In this document: piece by piece, positions 1-13,074 of the stretch
How the letters are laid out: the number at the start of each line of letters is the position of its first letter
How positions within the stretch are numbered: position 1 is the first letter of the stretch
From: Desulfurococcaceae archaeon
Lineage (GTDB): Archaea; Thermoproteota; Thermoprotei_A; Sulfolobales; NBVN01
Length of the DNA stretch: 37,241 bases
NCBI GenBank assembly: GCA_020833255.1
Contig: JAJHQR010000009.1
Span: 1 to 37,241 of the forward strand
Reading direction: 5' to 3'
Notes under the pieces: generated by a model
What the model was told of the DNA's origin: nothing
The model's input: the letters and a program-made list of their open reading frames with translations, nothing else
Databases searched by the model: none
Made by a program: the position numbers and the translations under genes

Positions 1-108
1 AAACTAAAGCCAGAGAAAAAAGCACTGAGAAACCTACGGACACTAACAACCTATACCTACTCAACTAACTCCCTCCCCGCCCTCCTAAGAGCGAAGCTCC
101 AGCCATAA
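1..108 (+). CDS. C-terminal fragment of a possible upstream gene truncated by the window edge; product unknown
   Basis: Frame 1 is open from base 1 to TAA at 106-108 (KLKPEKKALRNLRTLTTYTYSTNSLPALLRAKLQP*). Too short for family assignment. Confidence 0.25.
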   Translation, partial: KLKPEKKALRNLRTLTTYTYSTNSLPALLRAKLQP

Positions 109-180
109 TATCAACTACGATAAAATTATAAGTATATACCGAACTCCTCTCTACTCCTGGATCCGGCTTCCCTCCAATGC

Positions 181-340
181 TGACGGCTCCCCGCCCCTCA
201 TGGCGGGGGTTCTGCACCCTCTAGGGCTTTCCCTCATTGTTCAGAGCTCCTCGCGAGCGCGGCATCACTTGCTCAGACCCCGCCGCCAGCTCCGGGGAGG
301 TGCGGGCTCATAGCCTGCTAAACTCGCCCACACCCAACAC
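181..340 (-). repeat. Element A: 160-nt structured intergenic repeat, homologous to element B; resembles an IS605/IS1341-type right end with omega-RNA-like sequence
   Basis: Ungapped hand alignment with 31686-31845 (about 30 differences in 160). Minus-strand 3' end forms a CCCCGCC/GGCGGGG hairpin and ends ..GAGCCGTCA. Confidence 0.7.
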
Positions 341-518
341 CAAACATATTATTGAGACAAAATTGAAGCAAAAAGCATATAAGCCTTCCACACACCCCCC
401 ACCCTAAAAGGAGAGGTATCCAATCGTGGTGATGAGGTTCTCGTTTCTCTATGGCGTGTGGCTTAATTACAACTATTTTTAACTATGTTCCTCAAAAATA
501 TATTGAGGGTGTATTGAG

Positions 519-1961
519 TTGGGTTTTGATGAGGATCTCTTACGTGAATTGATTGATGCGGGAGTCGCTGTTGGAGCGTCTTACGTGGAGGTTCGTTATC
601 AGAATGATCACGGAATATCCGTGTCTATGAGGAATGGTAGGTTGATAGGGGTTGGGTCTGTTAGGGAGGAAGGTGTTGGTGTGAGGGTCTTGATTAACGG
701 GTCCTTAGGGTTTGCGGCGACTAACGACTTGAGTAGGGATGGCTTGATGAACGCGCTTGAGAAAGCCGTGAGTAGAGCTAGGGCGACGGCGTCGCTTAGG
801 AGGAACGCTATCACGTTCGCTGAGGAGAGGGTTGGGAGAGCTTCCTATGAGGTGGTACCTAAGTCTAGACTAGAAGATATTCATGTTGAGGATTTAACGA
901 GCTTGGGTAAGGAAGCTTACGGGGAACTACTCAAGACGGTTAGTCAGGTCAAGCTACCTGTATGTGTCTTCAGCGCTGAGACCCACATGCAGGAGAAGCT
1001 GATAATGACGTCTGAGGGAGCGTACGTTAGGTCAAGAATCCCTAGAATCTACGTATCACTTAATCTAGTACTCCTACATCAACAGAGGGGGACCCTGCAG
1101 AGAATGAAGGAATTCGCCAGCTCCGGCGGTGGCGAGCTCCTCAAGGAATGGAAGCCTGTTGACGTAGTCTCGGAGGAGGTTAAGAATTTAGAGGTCGTTT
1201 TACTGAAGGGTGTTGAACCGCCTAAGGATCCTGTCGACGTGGTTGTTGGGTCGGAGATAATAGGGTTGTTAGTTCATGAGTCAGCCGGCCATCCCATGGA
1301 GGCTGACAGAATACTTGGGCGTGAGGCCGCGCAGGCAGGGGAGTCCTACGTCAAGCCTGAAATGATAGGGAAGTACAGGATAGGGAATGAGTTAGCTACA
1401 GTGATCGAAGACCCTACAATACCTGGCAGTAACGGATTCTACCTCTACGACGACGAAGGGGTTCCGGCAAGGCCTAGATACCTCTACAAGGAGGGAATCA
1501 TCAACGAAGCACTCCATAACAGACACACCGCAAGCATATTCGGTGTTAAGAGTAATGCCGCGGCCAGAGCAATGAACTACGCTTCAGAACCTATAATACG
1601 TATGAGCAACACGTACCTCAAGCCAGGTAATATGAGCTTTGAGGAACTCATAGATGACATAGGTTTAGGGGTCTTCATCAAGTCGTATATGGAGTGGAAC
1701 ATAGACGACATCAGGTGGAATCAAAGATACGTAGGCTTAGAAGCCTACCTAATAAGAAACGGGGAGTTAGCCGAGCCCGTCAGAAACCCGGTGCTAGAGA
1801 TAACCACTCAAGGATTCTACAGCAACATAGTGGCGGTAGATAAGGAGTTGAAGTTCTATCCAGGTACTTGCGGTAAGGGGGAACCCTCACAAGGAGTTCC
1901 TGTATGGTTTGGTGGTCCGGATGTCAGGATCTCTAAGATTAGGTTGGGGGTGATCGCTTAA
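519..1961 (+). CDS. tldD: TldD family metallopeptidase
   Basis: Full-length 480 aa ORF with TTG start; HExxxH motif in VHESAGHPMEADRILGREAAQAGESYV; followed by a TldE-type gene overlapping by 1 nt. Confidence 0.92.
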   Translation: MGFDEDLLRELIDAGVAVGASYVEVRYQNDHGISVSMRNGRLIGVGSVREEGVGVRVLINGSLGFAATNDLSRDGLMNALEKAVSRARATASLRRNAITFAEERVGRASYEVVPKSRLEDIHVEDLTSLGKEAYGELLKTVSQVKLPVCVFSAETHMQEKLIMTSEGAYVRSRIPRIYVSLNLVLLHQQRGTLQRMKEFASSGGGELLKEWKPVDVVSEEVKNLEVVLLKGVEPPKDPVDVVVGSEIIGLLVHESAGHPMEADRILGREAAQAGESYVKPEMIGKYRIGNELATVIEDPTIPGSNGFYLYDDEGVPARPRYLYKEGIINEALHNRHTASIFGVKSNAAARAMNYASEPIIRMSNTYLKPGNMSFEELIDDIGLGVFIKSYMEWNIDDIRWNQRYVGLEAYLIRNGELAEPVRNPVLEITTQGFYSNIVAVDKELKFYPGTCGKGEPSQGVPVWFGGPDVRISKIRLGVIA

Positions 1962-3292
1962 TGACCGGGACTATAGAGTTGGGGAGGGAGGTAGTCAATA
2001 AGCTGAGGGCTAGTTACGACGACGTCGCGGTCCTCATAAAAACTCGTGACAGGGTTATGGTGAAGCTATGGAATACGGAACCCTCAGTAACTCAGAGCTG
2101 GATAACCACGGAAGTATCCTTGTTGTTAACTAAATCGAAGAGAGTTTTGATACTGGAGTTCTCCGTCGGCAGGCCTGAAGAGATCCTTAAAGCTGTTGAG
2201 AAGATCTCGAGCGTGGTTGAGAGGGTTGAGGAATCAGAACTCTACGCTCCCCTACCAGAACCTCAGGAAGTGAAGCTGGTTGAAGGGTCTTTCGACGCGA
2301 AAGTAATTGACGCGATGAGAGATCCCGGCAAGCTAACCAGGTTGATGATTGACGCCGCACTATCTGAGGGGGCTGAGAGAGTCGCGGGCACTCTAACCTT
2401 AAGTAACGATGAGAGAGTCCTGGTTACTAGTAAGGGGTTCGAGAACAGCGAGAGGAGAACGTTGGTTGAGGCATATCTGAGAGCGTTTAAGAAAGAGTTT
2501 AGCGGTCAGTGGGCTCACGGATCAACGCACGTGAACGAGAAAGAAATAGAGGAAGTCGGTAGGAAAGCCGGCTTATACGCCTCGATAACCAGTAATAAAG
2601 CGGACCTACAACCCGGTAAGTACGACGTAGTCCTCTCACCACTCGTGGTAGGTAACTTAATGAATTACGTGTCTTTCATGTCATCAGCGCTAGCGGTCTT
2701 AATGGGTTATTCAATGTTCATGAAGTTCAGACCCGGCGATAAGATAGCTTCAGAGAAGCTAACGCTGGTGGACACGCCCAGGGACCCCACCCTACCTAAC
2801 GTAGCTTCATTCGACGACGAGGGGGTCCCCACCTACGATAAGCCTATAATAGAGGACGGGGTCTTCCACAACCTACTCCACAACTCCGGCACTGCAACCA
2901 AGCTCGGGGTTAAATCCACGGGCAACGCCGGGTGGGTGATGCCGAACCCCTGGAACCTACGCATGAAGCCTGGAGAACTGAGGGAGGAAGAATTAGTTAG
3001 TGAGTTAAGGAACGGGGTCATAATAACCAATAACTGGTATACTAGACTGCAAAACTATGTTGAGGGCACGTTCTCGACGGTAGCGCGTGACGCGGCTTTA
3101 CTTGTTAAGAACGGTGAGGTGGTGGGCAACGTCGGTAGGGTGAGGATAGCGACGAGCTTCCCTCAACTCCTCAACAACATTGAGGAGATGACTAGGCAAA
3201 CATACGATATTATGTGGTGGGAGGTCCGGACACCTACTAGAGCGCCGTACGTGCTGGCCAGGAATGTTAACCTGACCAAACCCTACATATGA
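1961..3292 (+). CDS. tldE: TldE/PmbA family protein (TldD partner)
   Basis: 443 aa; PmbA/TldE-type C-terminal region (DDEGVPT...GVFHNLLHNSGTATKLGVKSTGNAG); no HExxxH; directly follows tldD. Confidence 0.88.
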   Translation: MTGTIELGREVVNKLRASYDDVAVLIKTRDRVMVKLWNTEPSVTQSWITTEVSLLLTKSKRVLILEFSVGRPEEILKAVEKISSVVERVEESELYAPLPEPQEVKLVEGSFDAKVIDAMRDPGKLTRLMIDAALSEGAERVAGTLTLSNDERVLVTSKGFENSERRTLVEAYLRAFKKEFSGQWAHGSTHVNEKEIEEVGRKAGLYASITSNKADLQPGKYDVVLSPLVVGNLMNYVSFMSSALAVLMGYSMFMKFRPGDKIASEKLTLVDTPRDPTLPNVASFDDEGVPTYDKPIIEDGVFHNLLHNSGTATKLGVKSTGNAGWVMPNPWNLRMKPGELREEELVSELRNGVIITNNWYTRLQNYVEGTFSTVARDAALLVKNGEVVGNVGRVRIATSFPQLLNNIEEMTRQTYDIMWWEVRTPTRAPYVLARNVNLTKPYI

Positions 3293-3299
3293 TTTTTCG

Positions 3300-6631
<3,332 letters not shown>

Positions 6632-6752
6632 GAACGTATTAAATATTTATATCTAAACACAACGTAATGCCCTCAAGCAATTAACATGAATAAATTAATT
6701 ATGATGAATAAAGCCATCATAACCTTCTTAACAAGACTTAGTGAAAACATCC

Positions 6753-8177
6753 TTAAAGACTCTGAAGTATTGCCCTACCGGCAATAACCCCCGTAGCAGC
6801 AGCTATGTTTAAACCTCTTGAAAGACCTGCACCGTCACCTGCCACGAAAATATTCTCTACACTGGTCTGTAAGTTCTTGTCTGTCTTGACTCTTATGCTA
6901 TAATACTTTATTTCAGGCGCGTAAAGTATTGTTTGCGGTGAGTAGAGACCTGGGTAAAGGATATTCAATCTCTTGAAGGCTTCAAGTAAGTTAACTATGA
7001 TTCTGTAAGGGAGGACGACCCCTATGTCCCCGGGCGTCACGTTCTTTAAGGTAGGTGTCACAATACTCCTCTCTATCCTCTCCCACGTACTCCTCCTACC
7101 TTTCTCTAAATCACCTAATCTCTGAATTATTGGTTTACCCACACCTACTCGAGTAGCTATCCTAGCTATAGACTTACCTAGCTCTGTGGCATCAGAGTAA
7201 GGATCCGTGAGCTTTAACGTGACTAATAACGCGAAGTTGGTATTCCTAGACTTTAAGTTCCTGTAACTAACCCCGTTAACCCCTATGGTACCGTCCTCAT
7301 ATCTCTCCTGTACTACGAACCCGCGCGGGTTCGTGCAGAAGGTCCTGACTCTATCGTCGTAGAATTTCGTGTAGAGAACTATTTTAGGGTCTGGGTTCAC
7401 CGTGGTGACGTCCTCAGCTACGTAAGACGGGACCTCTACCCTAACACCCACATCCAGAAATCCTGGCTCGTGATCTATGCCTAGATCCCTAACCACTCTC
7501 TGGAACCACGTAACCCCTCCCCTGCCGGGCGCTAGGAGTAGTCTGCGGGCCGTGAACTCCCCTCGAGTAGTACTTAACTTGAAGACGCCGTCACCCCTCA
7601 ACACCTCAACCACGCTTGTTTCCGTGAATATCCTCACGCCCTTCTTCTCTAAATAGGTACTCAAGTTATCGACAACCCTGATCATGACGTCCGTTCCAAC
7701 AATTCTCTGAGGTGTCGGTATGTACTTCGCGCCGGCCTTAGCCGCAAGCCTCTCAAGCATAGTTATTTTCTCCTTGTCTGGCACGTGGAGAGTGTCTTCA
7801 GGCACTCCGAAAGACACGAATATTCTGTCAACGTACTTCACTAATTCCTCAGCGTAATTCCAGTCACCGACTAGCTTATCTAGGTCTCCCCCTACGTCGG
7901 GTCTTAAGTTAAGTGTCCCGCTACTTAACGCGCCAGCACCCCCTACCCCGTAGGTCACGTTACATACCTCGCAGTTTAAGCACTCCACCCTGTTGTTTAA
8001 GACGTGGGAGTTCACGTTATTTGTTTTAATAGCTAACGGACACTTCCTCTCAGTGACTCTCCTCCCCTTATCAAAGACTGCCACCCTTAAACTGCCTCCC
8101 GAGTTATTCACTATCTCTAGAGCAGCCATTAGCCCGGCAGGACCCCCACCGACTATTACGACGTCGAAATCCCTCAT
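6753..8177 (-). CDS. FAD-dependent dehydrogenase, COG2509-like
   Basis: N-terminal Rossmann motif VVIVGGGPAGLMAALE; C-terminal VENIFVAGDGAGLSRGLNIAAATGVIAGRAI; Cys cluster CLNCEVCN next to GGAGALSSGTLN. Confidence 0.82.
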   Translation of the reverse strand: MRDFDVVIVGGGPAGLMAALEIVNNSGGSLRVAVFDKGRRVTERKCPLAIKTNNVNSHVLNNRVECLNCEVCNVTYGVGGAGALSSGTLNLRPDVGGDLDKLVGDWNYAEELVKYVDRIFVSFGVPEDTLHVPDKEKITMLERLAAKAGAKYIPTPQRIVGTDVMIRVVDNLSTYLEKKGVRIFTETSVVEVLRGDGVFKLSTTRGEFTARRLLLAPGRGGVTWFQRVVRDLGIDHEPGFLDVGVRVEVPSYVAEDVTTVNPDPKIVLYTKFYDDRVRTFCTNPRGFVVQERYEDGTIGVNGVSYRNLKSRNTNFALLVTLKLTDPYSDATELGKSIARIATRVGVGKPIIQRLGDLEKGRRSTWERIERSIVTPTLKNVTPGDIGVVLPYRIIVNLLEAFKRLNILYPGLYSPQTILYAPEIKYYSIRVKTDKNLQTSVENIFVAGDGAGLSRGLNIAAATGVIAGRAILQSL

Positions 8178-9190
8178 CTCATAACACCTAAATCTTTCCT
8201 CCTATCTATCATGTGAGTGACGTCATCCCCGGTACCTATGAGCGTTACCGGAATCCCTATCGAGTCCTCCAGGTCCTCCACCCATCTCTTAGCTTCAGGA
8301 GGTAACTTACCCCACTCCCTTACTCTAGCTGAGGGTGGGAAAACCTTGTCAAGACATGTTAAAGCCGCTTGAGTCGCTGAATTAAGTATTACGGCTCTCC
8401 TAGCTAGATTGTAGTCGAAGGGTGCTGCCCTCCTCATCCTCCCGGTAACGGAAGCTTTCTCTAACCAACCTCTATTAATGACTTCCTCGAGAGGTAGCTC
8501 GCCGGGTAGGGGACCGCTCCCAACCCTGGTAACGTAAGACTTAAAAACTAGGATGACCTCATCCACGTGCTTAGGCCCTAGACCTACTTCTGATAAGATT
8601 CCTGAAGCTGTGGTATCTCTGCTAGTCACGTAGGGGTACGTGCCGTGATATAGAGATAGGTAAGTGCCTTGAGTACCCTCAACCAACACGTTACCTCCCG
8701 AATCAAGAATCCTCCAAAGCTCGTCAACCAAGTCCACTAAGTACGTGCTTAACTCAGGGAAGTCTCTGGCGAGCTTCAACCTACGCATCACCCTATCAAC
8801 CATGGCCGCTCCAACACCTTGGAGGGTAGAGCCTATGGAGTTCCTGAGATACTCGTCTCTCGCCTCAGTCTCCACGTGCTTATCCTCTATAATCCCGGCG
8901 TTCTTGTCCACGAAAACCCTCCCAGCAACACCTAAAGTAGTGACTTCCCTAAAGAATACGTCAAGCCTTACTAAAGACCCGGCACCAATATAAAGCTTGC
9001 AACCACCGTTCACGAAAGCTGAGGGGATTATCCTCAACTTAAACTCCTTACCACCCCAAATCACTGTATGCCCCGCGTTAACGGAACCCACCCTCACAGC
9101 CGCGTTTACTTCGTCGTTGAGAGCTAGGTAAGCGACTACCTTACCCTTACCCTCGTCACCGAAGAACCCCCCGACAACCACACTTAACAT
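8174..9190 (-). CDS. purA: Adenylosuccinate synthetase, short archaeal form
   Basis: N-terminal VVGGFFGDEGKGKVVAYLA; VGSVNAGHTV; VEGTQGTYLSLYHGTYPYVTSRDTTASGI; 338 aa matches archaeal short PurA. Confidence 0.94.
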   Translation of the reverse strand: MLSVVVGGFFGDEGKGKVVAYLALNDEVNAAVRVGSVNAGHTVIWGGKEFKLRIIPSAFVNGGCKLYIGAGSLVRLDVFFREVTTLGVAGRVFVDKNAGIIEDKHVETEARDEYLRNSIGSTLQGVGAAMVDRVMRRLKLARDFPELSTYLVDLVDELWRILDSGGNVLVEGTQGTYLSLYHGTYPYVTSRDTTASGILSEVGLGPKHVDEVILVFKSYVTRVGSGPLPGELPLEEVINRGWLEKASVTGRMRRAAPFDYNLARRAVILNSATQAALTCLDKVFPPSARVREWGKLPPEAKRWVEDLEDSIGIPVTLIGTGDDVTHMIDRRKDLGVMR

Positions 9191-9219
9191 CTTATTCCCT
9201 GAATTAATTTACATTGAGC

Positions 9220-9233
9220 AATATAAATATTTT
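9220..9233 (-). promoter_or_regulatory. Putative TATA box for purA
   Basis: AATATAAATATTTT lies about 30-40 nt upstream of the purA start at 9190, compatible with a short-leader or leaderless archaeal transcript. Confidence 0.4.
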
Positions 9234-9360
9234 GCTAACCTAACCAGAGGTCAGTCCATGAATTTACATTAAATGATATAAAAAGGAGGACGGCGTCAAG
9301 AAAGCGATTCCTTCCTTTAAGTTAAAAACCCGTATTACATAGAGTCTAGGATAGCCGGCG

Positions 9361-11094
9361 ATGAGTGTTGAGCGAATAACTAGAAGGTATTACAGGCGCT
9401 TGAGCCTACTGCCCCGGAAGAGGTTTTTAATAGCTATATATGTTTCTCTGATTTCGTTAGCGGGCATAGCTAACGCGAAACACTATAGTGTTGAAGGGTT
9501 TTCTGCTTCAATAAGCGCGTACTTCCTACTCGGGTGTGTGTTAACCTTCATGTACTCGCCCTTAATGCTTACGAAGCTCTTTAACTTTAAGAGGGTTCTC
9601 GGGCTATCCCTAGTCACTTTCGCCACGTCTTTAATCGCGGAACTAATTCTTTACAGGCTTGCCGGGCTGAGGGGATTAGGTCTTGTGGTTACTTCAGGTT
9701 TCGTGTTGGTGATCCTATCCGCTTTCACGTCAGTGATTCACGCTTTAGCGGTCTCCCTCACGATACCTATACTAACCCTCGCAGTAGTCAATAAAGTCTT
9801 CTTCGAGCAGAGCTTAAGTTACGCGCAACTAGTTAGTGCTTTAATAGTTGAGTTTGCTTCCGTAGTTTTAGGGATTCTACTCTTGCGGTACATCGATAAC
9901 AAGGGTAGGCAGTTAAGCGGTGTCTCACCTATAGTGGCTTTAAGAGCCTTCCTCAACACGTGGTTTACGGGCGAACCCGAGAGTCTTGAGGCACTCTTCA
10001 ATCACATAGGTTCTCAGAAAAGCGTTGAGGTTAAGTGCTTGGTTATTAAGCGTGAGGTAAAACCGAACATAGTGATGGTATTCCCTAGAATCCATTTCGG
10101 CCCGTTTAACAACATAGGTTCTTCTAGGTTCATACACTACGTGGATAGTTTCTCGGAGCCTGACTTCAAGGCTTTCACGTTTCATACTGCCGGATCACAC
10201 GAGCACAACCTAGCTAACAATAAAGACGCTGAGAGAATCGCTCGTGAAGTAGTCACTAAGGCGAGAAATTCCTTAAACGATTCTCTCAAAGAATACTTGT
10301 GCGAGCCGTACAGGATTAAATTAAGTGATGGCTGGGAAGCCCTGACGTTACGGGGTGAAGACTTCATGACGCCCTTCATAATTAATAAGTCGCTAGGTAA
10401 TGACGACATACCCTATAATGCGTGGGACTACCTGAGTAAGCACCCTAAAGCCCCCGCGAACGTCATGTTGGTTGACGCCCACTCGTGTAAGGGTGATAAA
10501 GTTAAGGAACTCGAGGAACTTAAAAACCTACTGGATAGGGTGGCTGAGGCTTACGGGTGTTCAGAGCCGAGCAAGTTCTTAGTTGGGTATGGGGAAGCCG
10601 CAGTCACTAAAGCTTGTGTGGGGTTGTGTAACCCGAGAATAAAGGCGTTGAGTATGCGAGTAGGAGATAGGAGGTATGGGCTCATCTACATCTACGGGAA
10701 TAACGTAGACAAAAACTTCCGGCTTAAGCTAGATAACGTGATTAGGGAGAAGACGAACCTAACAGACTTCGAGGTAGTGACGCCGGACGATCACTCATGC
10801 GCTGCATCCTTAAAAGAATCACCGTATGAAGTGGTTAACGAGTGTGACGGGCTTGTCGAAGCGGTACTAGAATCTCTTAAGAAAGCGTCCGAGAATGAAG
10901 TACCCGCGTCCTACAAAATAGTAAACCTTGAGTTAAGCGATGTAAGGGTTGTTGGGGAAAGAGTCTTCACGTTAATAGAGAATCTTCACGTACTCGCTAG
11001 GAAGACGGAGGTAGGGATACTAATGATTTTAGCGGTCTTGAATACCTTAATGCCCTTACTATACGTGTTTTTCGCGACATACCTTACTTGGTAG
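9361..11094 (+). CDS. DUF2070 family archaeal membrane protein
   Basis: 577 aa; multiple N-terminal TM segments followed by a soluble domain with HFGPFNNIGSSRFIHYV, HTAGSHEHNLA and VDAHSCKGD; C-terminal TM segment. Confidence 0.78.
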   Translation: MSVERITRRYYRRLSLLPRKRFLIAIYVSLISLAGIANAKHYSVEGFSASISAYFLLGCVLTFMYSPLMLTKLFNFKRVLGLSLVTFATSLIAELILYRLAGLRGLGLVVTSGFVLVILSAFTSVIHALAVSLTIPILTLAVVNKVFFEQSLSYAQLVSALIVEFASVVLGILLLRYIDNKGRQLSGVSPIVALRAFLNTWFTGEPESLEALFNHIGSQKSVEVKCLVIKREVKPNIVMVFPRIHFGPFNNIGSSRFIHYVDSFSEPDFKAFTFHTAGSHEHNLANNKDAERIAREVVTKARNSLNDSLKEYLCEPYRIKLSDGWEALTLRGEDFMTPFIINKSLGNDDIPYNAWDYLSKHPKAPANVMLVDAHSCKGDKVKELEELKNLLDRVAEAYGCSEPSKFLVGYGEAAVTKACVGLCNPRIKALSMRVGDRRYGLIYIYGNNVDKNFRLKLDNVIREKTNLTDFEVVTPDDHSCAASLKESPYEVVNECDGLVEAVLESLKKASENEVPASYKIVNLELSDVRVVGERVFTLIENLHVLARKTEVGILMILAVLNTLMPLLYVFFATYLTW

Positions 11095-11119
11095 TAACTC
11101 AAAATGTGCTTGAGGTTGT

Positions 11120-11878
11120 TTAAGTCTCTAAAGCGATTATCTCTCTCCTCTTAACTACTTTGTCAGGATATATGATCACTCCCTTATCCGTTATCTCGAA
11201 GGGATGTCTCCTTAAGTCGTGCTTGGTTCCACGCATCTTCCATATTAGTATAGACCTAGTTAAGACCCCGTCTAGCTCGTCTAGATCTAGCCTTATTATG
11301 CCGTCAGCAGCGTGCTCAACTCCCGGCCCTCCGAACCCTCTGTCGGTGACGCTTACTTGAGATACTAGAAACGTCGTTACGCCAAGACCTGAGAGAACCT
11401 TCTTCAACTGCATTAACACGCTCCTAGCTATCGAGGGTTTAGTGAGGTATAGTGTTGAGACCGAGTCTATTACCGCTCTCTGAGCTTTCGTATCCTTCAG
11501 AGCTTGCCTTACTACGTCGATGAACTCCCCGATATCGTCAACGCTTTTAACCACGTATTTCTCTCTCTTAGCTGCTTCACCTATCCCGCCAGTGAACGCG
11601 TCCACTATAGCGAAGAGCCCCTCATCCTCATACTTTTTCACGTCCCAGCCAAACTCACTCATCTCCCTCCTAATCTGAACGGGGTGTTCCTCCAGAGTCA
11701 CCAGAACTCCGGGCTCCCCGTAAGTCAGCCCAAAATAAAGGAATTGCTGACTCAGTATGGTTTTCCCGGTGCCTGGACCACCCGAAATCAAGACCACGTT
11801 TCTCTTAGGAATCCCGCCAAAGAGTAGCTCGTCTAAGCCCGGAATACCGCTCTTCACCTTCTCAACCATGTGAGCCAC
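11120..11878 (-). CDS. KaiC-like RecA-superfamily ATPase, single domain
   Basis: [40 protein letters not shown] (Walker A); [11 protein letters not shown] (Walker B). Confidence 0.88.
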   Translation of the reverse strand: MAHMVEKVKSGIPGLDELLFGGIPKRNVVLISGGPGTGKTILSQQFLYFGLTYGEPGVLVTLEEHPVQIRREMSEFGWDVKKYEDEGLFAIVDAFTGGIGEAAKREKYVVKSVDDIGEFIDVVRQALKDTKAQRAVIDSVSTLYLTKPSIARSVLMQLKKVLSGLGVTTFLVSQVSVTDRGFGGPGVEHAADGIIRLDLDELDGVLTRSILIWKMRGTKHDLRRHPFEITDKGVIIYPDKVVKRREIIALET

Positions 11879-12069
11879 CTAAGATTATTCCCTACTTACT
11901 GCTTTAAATGGTTTTCAATCAGGAAGGCGAGGTTTGCCCTAAAGCACTCCTTAACTCGCGCGACGCGTAACTTAAGATATGTACTTCTTTTATTGAGGTA
12001 TGACGTGTCGTGAAAGTTTGCGTAAAGTTTATTAATGATTCCAACGAAAAAATATTTTGAGGTATTATT

Positions 12070-13068
12070 ATGAAAGGGATCTCGAAAACAATGGTAGCTA
12101 TAGTGGCGGTGGTAGTGGTCATACTGGCTGTTATTCTGGGTTATTATGCTTTAACCCCGCCGGCACCGTACAAGATCACCATATACACTGGGGGTACTGG
12201 AGGGGTCTACTACCCGCTAGGGGTTAAGCTAGCGGATCTACTGAATAAGTATGCTGGGGATAAGATAACTGCTTCAGCATCTTCGAGCGGTGCTTCGGTA
12301 GCTAACGCCAGAGCTTTGGGGACGGGTGACGCGAACCTGGTATTCATACAGAACGACATAGCTTACTACGCGTATAATGGGCTCTACATGTTCTCTGAAG
12401 GTAAGATAGGTAAGATAAGGGGGTTAGCGACGCTATACCCGGAAATAATTCAGATAATTGTGAGGGCTGATAGCGGGATAAAAACAATAAGTGATTTAGA
12501 GGGGAAGAGGGTTGCGGTGGGTGCGGCAGGGAGCGGGACTGCCGTGGAGGCGGAGATAATATTAAGAGCTTCCGGTGTGTGGGATAAGATAACTGTTCAG
12601 AATCTGGACTTCACGCAAGCTGCGCAAGCGCTCAAGCTAGGTCAGGTGGACGCGGCCTTCGTGGTAGCAGGTATTCCGACCTCCGCGGTTATGGAGTTAG
12701 CGGCTACGACCCCGATAAGCTTGGTTGAGATACCTGACGAGCTACTCAACACCCTCAAGCAGCAAGGCTACCTATTCTTCGTGCCGTTCACGGTACCTAA
12801 GGGAACGTACACGGGTTTGGAGAAAGACGTGAAGACCCTTGCTGTGAGAGCGATGCTAGCCGTAAGCTCAGACGTACCTGATGACGTGGCGTACACCATA
12901 CTTAAGGTCATGTTCGACCATCTAGATGAGTTAAAGCAAGCACACTCAAGAGCTCAAGACATAAGCTTAGATAAAGCTCTTGAGGGATTACCGATAAAGC
13001 TACACCCAGGAGCGGTCAAGTACTACCAAGACAAGGGAATCACAGTACCTCAAGAACTTAAGCCATGA
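12070..13068 (+). CDS. TAXI family TRAP transporter solute-binding protein
   Basis: N-terminal signal/TM segment; ITIYTGGTGGVYYPLGVKLADLLNKY; DLEGKRVAVGAAGSGTAVEAEIILRASG; next to a fused TRAP permease. Confidence 0.9.
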   Translation: MKGISKTMVAIVAVVVVILAVILGYYALTPPAPYKITIYTGGTGGVYYPLGVKLADLLNKYAGDKITASASSSGASVANARALGTGDANLVFIQNDIAYYAYNGLYMFSEGKIGKIRGLATLYPEIIQIIVRADSGIKTISDLEGKRVAVGAAGSGTAVEAEIILRASGVWDKITVQNLDFTQAAQALKLGQVDAAFVVAGIPTSAVMELAATTPISLVEIPDELLNTLKQQGYLFFVPFTVPKGTYTGLEKDVKTLAVRAMLAVSSDVPDDVAYTILKVMFDHLDELKQAHSRAQDISLDKALEGLPIKLHPGAVKYYQDKGITVPQELKP

Positions 13069-13074
13069 GGATAA

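Noticed and set aside
1110-1142. CGCCAGCTCCGGCGGTGGCGAGCTCC in tldD, resembling the CCGCCAGCTCCGGGG core of elements A/B
   Set aside because: Explained by coding sequence (FASSGGGELLKEW); similarity is short and does not extend.
6701-6765. Possible C/D box sRNA (ATGATGA ... CTGA) downstream of the FAD dehydrogenase gene
   Set aside because: Internal C'/D' boxes are not convincing and the D box lies within the coding end of the neighbouring gene. The ATGATG..CATCAT inverted repeat is better read as a possible 3' hairpin.
11504-11827. 107-aa plus-strand ORF inside the KaiC-like gene
   Set aside because: Antisense to a clearly coding frame with Walker motifs; no protein-like motifs of its own.
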